Source: Nocardioides sp. dk884 (lineage in GTDB: Bacteria > Actinomycetota > Actinomycetes > Propionibacteriales > Nocardioidaceae). From it: a DNA stretch of 64,000 nucleotides. A model generated the notes under the pieces. The model saw nothing but the letters and a program-made list of their open reading frames with translations, was not told the DNA's origin and searched no databases. This document shows, piece after piece, positions 16,256 through 24,298 of this stretch; within the stretch, counting starts at the first letter, position 1, and every line of letters begins with the position of its first letter. The stretch is from the NCBI RefSeq assembly GCF_009557055.1, contig NZ_CP045649.1:186001-250000 (forward strand), given 5' to 3'. A program made the translations under genes and the position numbers.

Positions 16256-17482
16256 GTGGTCCTCCCCATGCAAGGGATCCGCGTCCTCGAGGTCGCGCAG
16301 TTCACGTTCGTGCCGGTTGCCGGTGCCGTCCTTGCCGAGTGGGGCGCCGACGTCATCAAGGTGGAGCACGCGGAGAAGGGCGACGCCCAACGCGGGCTGC
16401 TGACGGTCCTCGGCCTCGCGGGCGCGTCGGAGGGCTCCTCCTTCGTCCCGATCATGGAGGGTCCGAACCGGGGCAAGCGCAGCATCGGACTGGCGCTGGA
16501 GAAGCCCGAGGGTCGCGCGACACTGCTCGAGATGGCCAAGGAGTGCGACGTCTTCCTGACCAACTTCACCCCTAGTGCCCGCGAGAAGCTCGGCATCACC
16601 CTCGAGGACATCCGCGCGGTCAACCCCAACATCATCTACACCGTCGGGAGCGCGTTCGGTCCGCTGGGACCCGATGCACGCAAGGGCGGGTACGACGGCA
16701 GTGCGTTCTGGGCGCGCGGCGGCAGCGCGGAAGGCGCGACCCCGGCGGACTCCCCGTTCCTGGTCAACCAGCCCGGTGGCGCCTACGGCGACAACGTGGG
16801 CGGCCTGACCATCGCGGGTGCGATCGTCACGGCGCTCTTCCACCGCGACCGCACCGGTGAGGCGACCACCGTCGACGTGTCGCTGCTCGGCATGGGTGCC
16901 TGGGCTACGCAGTTCAACATCAACCTGGCGATGATGGTCGGTGGCCACCTGCCGAAGGGGCCGATGAAGCGCGAGGGCGGCAACCCGCTCACGCACACCT
17001 ACGAGACCCAGGACGGCCGCTGGATCACCCTGATGATGCTGCAGCCGGCCGCGTACTGGGCCGAGACCTGCAAGACCCTCGGTCTCCCCGAGCTCATCGA
17101 CGACCCGCGGTTCGGCTCCTCGGAACAGATCATGGCCAATGCGGAGGAGGCCAAGCGGCTGTTCCAGGCGCACTTCTCCACCAAGACGTTCGAGGAGTGG
17201 GGAACGATCCTCCACGAGCTCAACGGCCAGTGGGCCCCGGTCCAGGATGGCTGGGACATGGCGAGCGACCCGGACCTGATCGCCAACGGCCAGATTCAGG
17301 AGGTCGTCGACGCCGACGGCGCCCCGCGTCGTCTGGTGACCAACCCGATCCTGTTCGACAAGACGCCGCTGCCGACGACCCGCGCGCCGCAGTTCGCCGA
17401 GCACACCGACGAGATCCTGACCGAGTTCGGCCTCAGCGAGGAGCAGATCCTCGATCTCAAGATCGCCGGCGCCGTCACCTGA
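16256..17482 (+). CDS. Family III CoA-transferase (CaiB/BaiF type)
   Basis: A 408-residue family III CoA-transferase. The N-terminal Rossmann region reads RVLEVAQFTFVPVAGAVLAEWGADVIKVE. The catalytic aspartate is expected in KGGYDGSAFWARGG, about residue 145, where this family forms the acyl-aspartyl anhydride. GTG 16256 is used because AAGGAG lies 7 bases upstream; ATG 16268 is an alternative. The enzyme would swap CoA between a pathway acid and a donor thioester, or act as an alpha-methylacyl-CoA racemase as some relatives do. Confidence 0.9.
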   Translation: MVLPMQGIRVLEVAQFTFVPVAGAVLAEWGADVIKVEHAEKGDAQRGLLTVLGLAGASEGSSFVPIMEGPNRGKRSIGLALEKPEGRATLLEMAKECDVFLTNFTPSAREKLGITLEDIRAVNPNIIYTVGSAFGPLGPDARKGGYDGSAFWARGGSAEGATPADSPFLVNQPGGAYGDNVGGLTIAGAIVTALFHRDRTGEATTVDVSLLGMGAWATQFNINLAMMVGGHLPKGPMKREGGNPLTHTYETQDGRWITLMMLQPAAYWAETCKTLGLPELIDDPRFGSSEQIMANAEEAKRLFQAHFSTKTFEEWGTILHELNGQWAPVQDGWDMASDPDLIANGQIQEVVDADGAPRRLVTNPILFDKTPLPTTRAPQFAEHTDEILTEFGLSEEQILDLKIAGAVT

Positions 17483-17498
17483 GCGGACCCACCATCTC

Positions 17499-17532
17499 GG
17501 AACCGCCCGTGGGCCCGTCCGCGGGCGGTTCC
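17499..17532 (+). terminator. Hairpin terminator
   Basis: An 11-bp stem (GGAACCGCCCG and complement) encloses a 12-base loop, 17 bp after the CoA-transferase stop. The next gene starts only 62 bp further, so this may attenuate rather than end transcription. Confidence 0.6.
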
Positions 17533-17594
17533 GGCACCACGCGCCCCATCCCGTACCGCAGCATCACGTCCTTCGTCTAGCGCTGGGAGTCCTC

Positions 17595-19250
17595 ATGTCC
17601 GAGTGGGATCACACCGTCGACCTCGTCGCGGTCGGCAGCGGCGGAGGCGGCCTGATGGCGGCGATCGCCGGCAGCGACGCCGGGCTCTCCACCCTCGTCG
17701 TCGAGAAGCAGCCCCACGTCGGGGGCTCGACGAGCATGTCCGGCGGCGTCTTGTGGGTGCCGGCCAACCCGCTCATGCGGGAGGAGGGCGTGCTCGACTC
17801 CGTCGAGAACGGCATGGCCTACTTCGACTCGGTCGTCGGCGACGTCGGCGCCTGCTCCACGCCCGCCAAGCGTGAGGCCTACATCCGCCGCGGTGGCGAG
17901 GTCATCGAGGACCTGCGGGCCAAGGGTGTGGAGTTCATCCGCGCCGAGGGGTACGCGGACTACTACAGCAGCCGGAAGGGTGGCGTGGATCGCGGCCGCT
18001 CCGTCGAGTGCAGGCCGTTCGACGCCAGCCAGATCCCCGAGTACGCCGACAAGATGCTGCCCGGGATCGCCAGCATGATCGGCATGACCGTGTACACCAA
18101 TGAGCTGCGCTCGATCCAGTACGTCAACCGGTCACCGCGGGCGTTCCTCGTGGCCGCACGCGTCGGTGCCCGCACCGCCATGGGCAAGCTGCGGCGCAAG
18201 CGGCTGCTCACCAACGGCTCCGCGCTGATCGCCAACCTGGTGAAGATCGCCCGGGACCAGCAGGTGCCGATCTGGCTGGAGACCCCCGTCCAGGAGCTCG
18301 TCGTCGAGGCCGGCCGCGTCGTCGGTGTCGTCGTGGTCAAGGAGGGCAGGCCCTTCCGCGTCCGCGCCACCCGCGGGGTCCTGCTGGCCGCCGGCGGCTT
18401 CAGTCGGAACGGGGAGATGCGCAAGAAGTTCAGCGAGCACACCCAGCCGGCGGACGAGACGTACTCGGTGTCCAACCCCGGCGACACCGGCGAGGTGCTG
18501 GAGCAGGCCATCGCCCTCGGCGCGAAGACCGACCTGCTCGACGAGGCATGGTGGCTCCCGAGCGCGATCCCGCAGCTCGCCCAGACCACGATCGGTCAGG
18601 GACGCCAGCGTCCGAACACCATCCTCGTGAGCGACAAGGGTCGGCGCTTCGTCAACGAGGCCGACTCGATGGTCGAGGTCGCGCAGGGCATGTTCGCCCA
18701 CAGCGACGGCACCGCGTGGCTGATCCACGACGACGACTACCGCAAGCGCTACGTCAACGGCAAGGGCCGCCCCGGCATCCTGCCCCCGAACGTGGTCGAG
18801 GAGGGCTTCCTCAAGCGCGCCGACACGATCGAGGAGCTCGCCGTACAGATGGGGATCGACCCGACAGTGCTCGCCGGGACGGTGTCGGCGTGGAACAAGG
18901 GGGCCGTGCGCGGTCTCGACCCCGAGTTCCACCGCGGCGAGTCGACGTACAACAGGTGCATGGGCGATCCGAGCCGCAAGGTGCCGAACCCGGCCGTCGG
19001 TCCCATCCTCGCGGCGCCGTTCTACGCCGCGAAGATCATTCCCGCGGACGTGGGCACGTGCGGCGGCGTGCTCACCGACGAGCACGCGCGCGTCCTGGGC
19101 GAGGACGACCGGCCGATCCCCGGCCTCTACGCGACCGGCAACATCACCGCGACGGTGATGGGCCGGGCCTACCCGGGCCCCGGCGCGAGCATCGCGAACA
19201 CGATCGTCTTCGGCTACGCGGCAGCGAAGCACGTCGCGGGCGCCCGGTGA
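17595..19250 (+). CDS. FAD-binding dehydrogenase, 3-ketosteroid-delta1-dehydrogenase-like
   Basis: A 551-residue flavoprotein of the fumarate reductase/KstD superfamily. The dinucleotide-binding motif is VAVGSGGGGLMAA at the N-terminus, followed by VEKQPHVGGSTSMSGG. The C-terminal FAD-binding part is LYATGNITATVMGRAYPGPG; Tyr526 sits where KstD enzymes have the Tyr of a GHSYAG-type motif. Length fits KstD (about 510-560). The likely reaction is introduction of a ring or alpha-beta double bond in a cyclic ketone. Related enzymes include delta4-dehydrogenases and 3-oxocyclohexane dehydrogenases, so the steroid assignment is open. GGGAG precedes the ATG. Confidence 0.85.
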   Translation: MSEWDHTVDLVAVGSGGGGLMAAIAGSDAGLSTLVVEKQPHVGGSTSMSGGVLWVPANPLMREEGVLDSVENGMAYFDSVVGDVGACSTPAKREAYIRRGGEVIEDLRAKGVEFIRAEGYADYYSSRKGGVDRGRSVECRPFDASQIPEYADKMLPGIASMIGMTVYTNELRSIQYVNRSPRAFLVAARVGARTAMGKLRRKRLLTNGSALIANLVKIARDQQVPIWLETPVQELVVEAGRVVGVVVVKEGRPFRVRATRGVLLAAGGFSRNGEMRKKFSEHTQPADETYSVSNPGDTGEVLEQAIALGAKTDLLDEAWWLPSAIPQLAQTTIGQGRQRPNTILVSDKGRRFVNEADSMVEVAQGMFAHSDGTAWLIHDDDYRKRYVNGKGRPGILPPNVVEEGFLKRADTIEELAVQMGIDPTVLAGTVSAWNKGAVRGLDPEFHRGESTYNRCMGDPSRKVPNPAVGPILAAPFYAAKIIPADVGTCGGVLTDEHARVLGEDDRPIPGLYATGNITATVMGRAYPGPGASIANTIVFGYAAAKHVAGAR

Positions 19251-19255
19251 TTTTC

Positions 19256-19338
19256 TGCACGGTGTGACGCGTGCAAGAAGATCGAACCTTTATACAGGTA
19301 AATCATTGACTGTTAGATAGACGCTTCAGTAGCGTCAC
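19256..19338 (+). promoter_or_regulatory. Conserved P450-locus promoter block, copy A
   Basis: Aligned without gaps to 49040-49122, this 83-bp block matches at 22 of the first 25 positions, including TGCAC, GTGTGA and TGCAAGAAG. It ends with TTGACT-18-TAGCGTCAC, versus TTGACG-18-TAGCGTCAC in copy B. The first 20 bases contain an inverted repeat TGCACG/CGTGCA, a likely operator about 45 bp upstream of the -35. It lies 106 bp before the ferredoxin ATG. Confidence 0.7.
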
Positions 19339-19443
19339 CGTGCTGGCTGTGATCCCCGTCACCCGCTCCGCGCCTGTGGCGCACGAGCCGTCGCGTCGCC
19401 CACAGCCGGTGCCACCCACCGCACCACGAGGAGAGGTCCGCCC

Positions 19444-19635
19444 ATGAAGGTCAAGGTCGACGGCTCCATCTGCCAGGGCCACACCCTGTGCGCGATGGCA
19501 GCGCCGAAGGTGTTCCAGCTCGACGACGAGGACGGCCACGCCTCCCCGGTCTCCGAGACCGTCCCGCCGGAGCTCGAGGCCTCCGCGCACGAGGCCGCAC
19601 GATCCTGCCCCGAGCAGGCCATCACCATCTTCTGA
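19444..19635 (+). CDS. 3Fe-4S-type ferredoxin with CxxHxxC motif
   Basis: A 63-residue ferredoxin. The cluster ligands are Cys10 and Cys16 of ICQGHTLC and Cys55 of SCPEQA; position 13, usually the second ligand, is His, giving CxxHxxC...C. Such ferredoxins are common electron donors to actinobacterial P450s. The gene sits 28 bp upstream of two P450 genes and 6 kb upstream of a ferredoxin reductase, so a reductase-ferredoxin-P450 chain is likely. GAGGAGAGG precedes the ATG. A decayed relative lies at 49130-49219. Confidence 0.93.
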   Translation: MKVKVDGSICQGHTLCAMAAPKVFQLDDEDGHASPVSETVPPELEASAHEAARSCPEQAITIF

Positions 19636-19663
19636 CCCGCTCACGGAGACAACGGAGAACGAC

Positions 19664-21055
19664 ATGACGACCGACGAGCTCGAGGCCCCCGAGGACATCC
19701 AGAAGAAGGCGTTGCTGTTCAGCATGAACCGCCACGACGCCGGCTATCGCATCGACTTCGAGGCCAACGCGGCTGCCATGCAGTCGAGGTGCCCGATCGC
19801 CTGGAACGACACGCACGGGGGCTACTGGTTCGTCGCCGGCCACCAGGAGCTGTTCGACGTGGCGCGTCGTGCCGACGTCTTGTCCAACGAGAGCGACCCG
19901 TACGGCGTGCTGCACGGGTACGACGGCATCTCGATCCCGGCGCCGGACAAGGAAGCCGTCAAGGCTCGCGGGTCGGTCGGTGGGTTCTTGGAGATGGACC
20001 CGCCGCGGCAGCGGCACTGGCGCCAGGCCTTGAATGCCTACCTCTCGCCGGCGGCAGTGGCTCGCTGGAAGCCGATCCTCGACGAGATCGCGCGCGCGAC
20101 CGTCGATGAGTTCATCGAGAAGGGCGAGGTCGACTTCGTCGACGAGCTGGCCAACATCGTGCCGGCCATCATGACCATGGGCCTGCTCGGCTGGCCGCTC
20201 GACCAGTACGAGCCGTTCGTCGAGCCCACTCACGCGGGCGTCTACACCTCACCCGACGACGTGGCGGGCCAGGCGCGACTGCGGGAGACCGGCACCCAGA
20301 TGGTGATGGCGCAGTACCGCCTCATGGAGCAGGTCAAGCAGACACGGGCGCCCGGCCTGGTGGAGGGGATGCTGAGAGCCGAGATCGATGGCGCGCCCGC
20401 CGAGGAGTCCGAGGTCAGGGGCAACATCGGGCTCCTGATCGGTGGCGGCTTCGACACCACCACGTCGCTGACCGCGCATGCGCTCGAATGGCTCTCGGAC
20501 CACCCCGACCAGCGGCAGCGCCTGATCGATGAGTGGGACACGCTGATCGACTCCGCGACCGAGGAGTTCCTCCGCTTCTACACCCCGGCCTCGGGCGACG
20601 GGCGGACGATCGCGCAGGACGTCGAGATCGACGGCGTGCGGTTCGAGGAGGGGGAGCGGCTGTGGCTGTCGTGGGCGATGGCCAACCGTGATCCGAAGGT
20701 GTTCGAGAACCCCAACGAGATCATCCTGGACCGCACCGGCAACCGGCACGCCAGCTTCGGTCTGGGCATCCACCGCTGCATCGGCTCGAACGTCGCGCGC
20801 TCGATGTTCAAGGCGATGCTCAAGGAGGTGCTCGACCGGCTGCCCGACTTCACCGTCGACCACTCGCAGTCGGTCCACTACGACACGACCGGCGTCATCA
20901 ACGGCATGAAGCACCTCAAGGCGACCTTCACCCCGGGCGAGCGGCGCGGCCCGAACCTCGCGGAGACGATGGCGGCGATGCAGAAGGTGATCGACGAGCA
21001 GCGCATCGCCGAGCCCGTCACTCGCAAGAAGGAAGCCGCAGACCTCGTCGGTTGA
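19664..21055 (+). CDS. Cytochrome P450, tandem copy 1
   Basis: A 463-residue soluble bacterial P450. The I-helix oxygen-activation motif is GGGFDTT (residues 260-266), the K-helix ExxR is in EEFLRF, and the heme ligand is Cys372 in FGLGIHRCIG. No membrane anchor is seen. It would hydroxylate the pathway substrate using electrons from the adjacent ferredoxin. At DNA level it is nearly identical to the next gene over residues 1-65 and about 115-175, and identical for 350 bp near the C-terminus. It diverges over about 66-115 and 180-270, where substrate recognition sites usually lie. I do not assign a CYP family. Confidence 0.94.
   Translation: MTTDELEAPEDIQKKALLFSMNRHDAGYRIDFEANAAAMQSRCPIAWNDTHGGYWFVAGHQELFDVARRADVLSNESDPYGVLHGYDGISIPAPDKEAVKARGSVGGFLEMDPPRQRHWRQALNAYLSPAAVARWKPILDEIARATVDEFIEKGEVDFVDELANIVPAIMTMGLLGWPLDQYEPFVEPTHAGVYTSPDDVAGQARLRETGTQMVMAQYRLMEQVKQTRAPGLVEGMLRAEIDGAPAEESEVRGNIGLLIGGGFDTTTSLTAHALEWLSDHPDQRQRLIDEWDTLIDSATEEFLRFYTPASGDGRTIAQDVEIDGVRFEEGERLWLSWAMANRDPKVFENPNEIILDRTGNRHASFGLGIHRCIGSNVARSMFKAMLKEVLDRLPDFTVDHSQSVHYDTTGVINGMKHLKATFTPGERRGPNLAETMAAMQKVIDEQRIAEPVTRKKEAADLVG
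20511..20860 (+). repeat. 350-bp exact repeat, copy 1 (within P450 copy 1)
   Basis: This stretch is base-for-base identical to 21935-22284 in the next gene. After a diverged gap of about 17 bases, identity resumes at TACGACACGACC for about 135 bp. Flanking parts of the genes differ substantially, so this is a block of homogenisation rather than a uniform recent duplication. Confidence 0.95.
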
Positions 21056-21090
21056 TCGTTCCACGACTGGCACCGCCCTAGGGAGACGAC

Positions 21091-22476
21091 ATGACGACCG
21101 ACGAGCTCGAGGCCCCCGAGGACATCTCGAAGAAGGCGTTGCTGTTCAGCATGAACCGCCACGACGCCGGCTATCGCATCGACTTCGAGGCCAACGCGGC
21201 TGCCATGCAGTCGAGGTGCCCGATCGCCTGGAACGACACCCACGGGGGCTACTGGTTCGCCGCCGGCCACCAGGAGCTGTTCGACCTGGCCCGTCGCGCC
21301 GACGTGCTCTCCAGTGACGACGACCCGTTCGAGGTGCGGGCCGGCTACCAGGGGATCTCCATCCCGCCGCCGCCGAAGGCGTATCGCCAAGGCTCTGCGG
21401 CACCGAGCTTCCTCGCGATGGACCCCCCGCGGCAGCGGCACTGGCGCCAGGCCCTGAACGCCTACCTCTCGCCGGCGGCAGTGGCTCGCTGGAAGCCGGT
21501 CCTCGACGAGATCGTGCGGGCGAGCGTCGATGAGTTCATCGAGAAGGGCGAGGTCGACTTCGTCGATGAGCTGGCCAACGTCGTGCCGGCCATCATGACG
21601 ATGGGTCTGCTCGGGTGGCCGCTGGCCGAGTACGAGCCGTTCGTCGAACCGACGCACGCGCAGGTCTATCTCTCTCCCGACGACCTGGACGGCCGGGCAC
21701 GGCTCCAGGAGTCGGTCGCCGAGATGCGCGACGCGACCCTTCGTCTCTACGCAGGGGTCAAGGAGACGCGCAACCCCGGCCTGGTCGAGGCGATGCTCGA
21801 TGCCGAGCTCGCCGGGGGGCCGCCCGAGGACGCGGAGGTCCTGGGCAACATTGCGCTCCTGATCGGTGGTGGCTTCGACACCACCACCGCCCTCACGGCC
21901 CACTCGCTGGACTGGCTCTCCGGGCACCCCGAGGAGCGGCAGCGCCTGATCGATGAGTGGGACACGCTGATCGACTCCGCGACCGAGGAGTTCCTCCGCT
22001 TCTACACCCCGGCCTCGGGCGACGGGCGGACGATCGCGCAGGACGTCGAGATCGACGGCGTGCGGTTCGAGGAGGGGGAGCGGCTGTGGCTGTCGTGGGC
22101 GATGGCCAACCGTGATCCGAAGGTGTTCGAGAACCCCAACGAGATCATCCTGGACCGCACCGGCAACCGGCACGCCAGCTTCGGTCTGGGCATCCACCGC
22201 TGCATCGGCTCGAACGTCGCGCGCTCGATGTTCAAGGCGATGCTCAAGGAGGTGCTCGACCGGCTGCCCGACTTCACCGTCGACCCGGCGAGCGCCGTCT
22301 ACTACGACACGACCGGCGTCATCAACGGCATGAAGCACCTCAAGGCGACCTTCACCCCGGGCGAGCGGCGCGGCCCGAACCTCGCGGAGACGATGGCGGC
22401 GATGCAGAAGGTGATCGACGAGCAGCGCATCGCCGAGCCGGTCACCCGCAACGCCCGCATCGCCGAGGTCACGTGA
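21091..22476 (+). CDS. Cytochrome P450, tandem copy 2
   Basis: A 461-residue P450 with the same motifs as copy 1: GGGFDTT in the I-helix, EEFLRF for ExxR, and heme ligand Cys371 in FGLGIHRCIG. It starts 35 bp after copy 1, with GGGAG upstream, so the two are cotranscribed. The diverged segments (for example the region after RRADVLS and that between VEPTHA and LIGGGFDTT) are those expected to line the substrate pocket, so the enzymes probably differ in substrate or position. Its C-terminal tail is shorter and different. Confidence 0.94.
   Translation: MTTDELEAPEDISKKALLFSMNRHDAGYRIDFEANAAAMQSRCPIAWNDTHGGYWFAAGHQELFDLARRADVLSSDDDPFEVRAGYQGISIPPPPKAYRQGSAAPSFLAMDPPRQRHWRQALNAYLSPAAVARWKPVLDEIVRASVDEFIEKGEVDFVDELANVVPAIMTMGLLGWPLAEYEPFVEPTHAQVYLSPDDLDGRARLQESVAEMRDATLRLYAGVKETRNPGLVEAMLDAELAGGPPEDAEVLGNIALLIGGGFDTTTALTAHSLDWLSGHPEERQRLIDEWDTLIDSATEEFLRFYTPASGDGRTIAQDVEIDGVRFEEGERLWLSWAMANRDPKVFENPNEIILDRTGNRHASFGLGIHRCIGSNVARSMFKAMLKEVLDRLPDFTVDPASAVYYDTTGVINGMKHLKATFTPGERRGPNLAETMAAMQKVIDEQRIAEPVTRNARIAEVT
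21935..22284 (+). repeat. 350-bp exact repeat, copy 2 (within P450 copy 2)
   Basis: Identical to 20511-20860. It covers the K-helix through the heme-binding loop, the part of a P450 least involved in substrate choice. Confidence 0.95.
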
Positions 22477-22564
22477 GGTGAGGGTCGCCGGGGGCGCCGC
22501 GTGCGGCTCGGCGGCGCGCATCGACCCGTTCACCCGTGCCACGCACCATCAGGTTGGAGACCCC

Positions 22565-24229
22565 GTGACCGAGCTTCACGTCCGCACCCCCTTCGTCGCC
22601 CCGGGCAACGAGTACTTCTTCGACGAGGGCGGCGACGGCCAGCTGCGGATCAAGCGCTGCCAGGACTGCAGCCGCTACATACACCCGCCGAAGCCGGTGT
22701 GCGACGCGTGCCGCAGCTTCCGTGTGGTGCCCGAGGTCGTCTCGGGCAAAGGCATCCTCTTCGGCTACAGCGTCAACGTGCACTTCTCGTTGCCGGGCTT
22801 GCCGCCGCCGCCGTACGTCACCGGCACCGTCGCGCTCGACGAAGCGCCCTACGTCAAGGTCCAGGCCTTGATCACCGATCTCGACCCGGAGAAGGTCGAG
22901 CACGGGATCCCGGTCGCGGTGACGATGGTCGCCACCGACCACGACAAGTTCGTGCCGACGTTCCACCCGGTGGAGGGCGAGATCCGCGAGCTCCCGGAGG
23001 ACGAGCTGACGCCGGCCAAGATCCGCGCCCTCGTCCGCCCGGCGCCGACCACGAAGAAGTACGAGGACGACTCGATCATCTCCGGTATCGGCACCTCGAA
23101 GATCGCCCGCCGCCAGATGGTCGACCCGTTGTCGCTCACGGTCGAGGCCTGCCTCAAAGCCATCGAGGACGCCGGGCTCACCCCGGAGGACATCGACGGC
23201 CTCGCGACGTACCCCGGCGGTGGCCTGGAGTTCGGCATGGGTGAGGGCGGGGTCACCGCTCTCGAGGCGGCGCTGCGCCTGCGGCCCACCTGGTTCAACG
23301 GCGGCGGCGAGACCTTCGGTCCGGGCGGGGCGGTGATCGGCGGCGCCATGGCCGTGTCCTCGGGACTGGTGAAGCACGTCTTGTGCTTCCGGACCCTGTG
23401 GCAGTCGACCAACGAGACCCTCATGCGCGAGGGGAAGATCAAGCTGGGCGGCGGCCAGTCGGCTCACGACTCGGCCTGGGGCGCGCCCGCGGGTGCGTCC
23501 TCGGCGAGCCACGTCCTCGCGCAGCATGCCCACCGCTACTTCGCCAGGTACGGCGCGAGCCGCGAGACGCTCGGCTGGATCGCCATCAACCAGCGCACGA
23601 TGGCTGGCCGCAACCCGGACGCCATCTACCGCGACCCGATCACGATGGATGACTACCTGGGTGCCCGGATGATCACCACGCCGTTCGGGCTGCTCGACAA
23701 CGACGTCCCGTGCGACGGCGCCATCGCGGTGGTCGTCTCGACGAAGGACTACGCGAAGGACGCGCCGCAGAAACCGGTGTACTTCGAGTCCCTCGGCACC
23801 CAGCTCATCGAGCCCGTCGAGTGGATGCAGAGCACCTCCTGGCACGAGCCGCAGGTGATCGGACCGGCCGCGCACATGTGGTCACGCACCCACCTCACGC
23901 CGGCCGACGTCGACGTCGCCCTCCTCTACGACGGCTTCAGCTTCAACTGCCTCTCCTGGCTCGAGGGCCTCGGCTTCTGCGAGATCGGCGAGGCCAAGGA
24001 CTTCCTCGACGGCGGGAAGAACATTGCCCTGGACGGCCTGTTCCCGGTCAACCCCCACGGAGGGCAGCTGTCCGCGGGCCGCACCCACGGCATGGGGCTC
24101 CTCCACGAGGCGGTCGTGCAGCTGCGCGGTCAGGGCGGGGACCGACAGGTGAGGGACGCCGGGATCGCGGTGGTGAGCAGCGGCGGACTCACGCCGAGCG
24201 GCGCCATGCTGCTGCGGAACCAGGACTGA
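22565..24229 (+). CDS. Fused DUF35 (Zn-ribbon/OB) and Ltp2-like thiolase-fold protein
   Basis: A 554-residue two-domain protein. Residues 1 to about 150 form a DUF35 unit: a four-cysteine zinc ribbon (CQDCSRYIHPPKPVCDAC) and an OB-fold. From about residue 175 (GIGTSKIARR) to the end is a thiolase-fold domain of the lipid-transfer-protein type. At the usual nucleophile position the sequence reads NGGGETFGPGG, with no cysteine, so classical thiolysis is unlikely. In steroid degraders, separate Ltp2 and DUF35 proteins form a retro-aldolase that removes the side chain as a beta-hydroxyacyl-CoA cleavage; here both parts are one chain. GTG 22565 has GGAG 6 bases upstream. Confidence 0.85.
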   Translation: MTELHVRTPFVAPGNEYFFDEGGDGQLRIKRCQDCSRYIHPPKPVCDACRSFRVVPEVVSGKGILFGYSVNVHFSLPGLPPPPYVTGTVALDEAPYVKVQALITDLDPEKVEHGIPVAVTMVATDHDKFVPTFHPVEGEIRELPEDELTPAKIRALVRPAPTTKKYEDDSIISGIGTSKIARRQMVDPLSLTVEACLKAIEDAGLTPEDIDGLATYPGGGLEFGMGEGGVTALEAALRLRPTWFNGGGETFGPGGAVIGGAMAVSSGLVKHVLCFRTLWQSTNETLMREGKIKLGGGQSAHDSAWGAPAGASSASHVLAQHAHRYFARYGASRETLGWIAINQRTMAGRNPDAIYRDPITMDDYLGARMITTPFGLLDNDVPCDGAIAVVVSTKDYAKDAPQKPVYFESLGTQLIEPVEWMQSTSWHEPQVIGPAAHMWSRTHLTPADVDVALLYDGFSFNCLSWLEGLGFCEIGEAKDFLDGGKNIALDGLFPVNPHGGQLSAGRTHGMGLLHEAVVQLRGQGGDRQVRDAGIAVVSSGGLTPSGAMLLRNQD

Positions 24230-24238
24230 GCCGGCGCC

Positions 24239-24298
24239 ATGCCTTTCGACCCCATGCCTTTCGCCGCCAGGCCTTTCGACGCCATGTCATTCGACGCG
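24239..24298 (+). repeat. Four 15-bp tandem repeats at a gene start
   Basis: Four consecutive 15-base units begin at 24239, 24254, 24269 and 24284, each a variant of ATGCCTTTCGACGCC. Three start with ATG and one with AGG. They encode four degenerate copies of MPFDA at the N-terminus of the aldehyde dehydrogenase, in frame, giving several possible start codons. Confidence 0.85.

Noticed and set aside
22565..24229. Frameshift or missing stop joining two genes (DUF35 and thiolase)
   Set aside because: The linker reads smoothly in one frame with normal codon use and there is no remnant start or ribosome site at the junction, so a true fusion is more likely.
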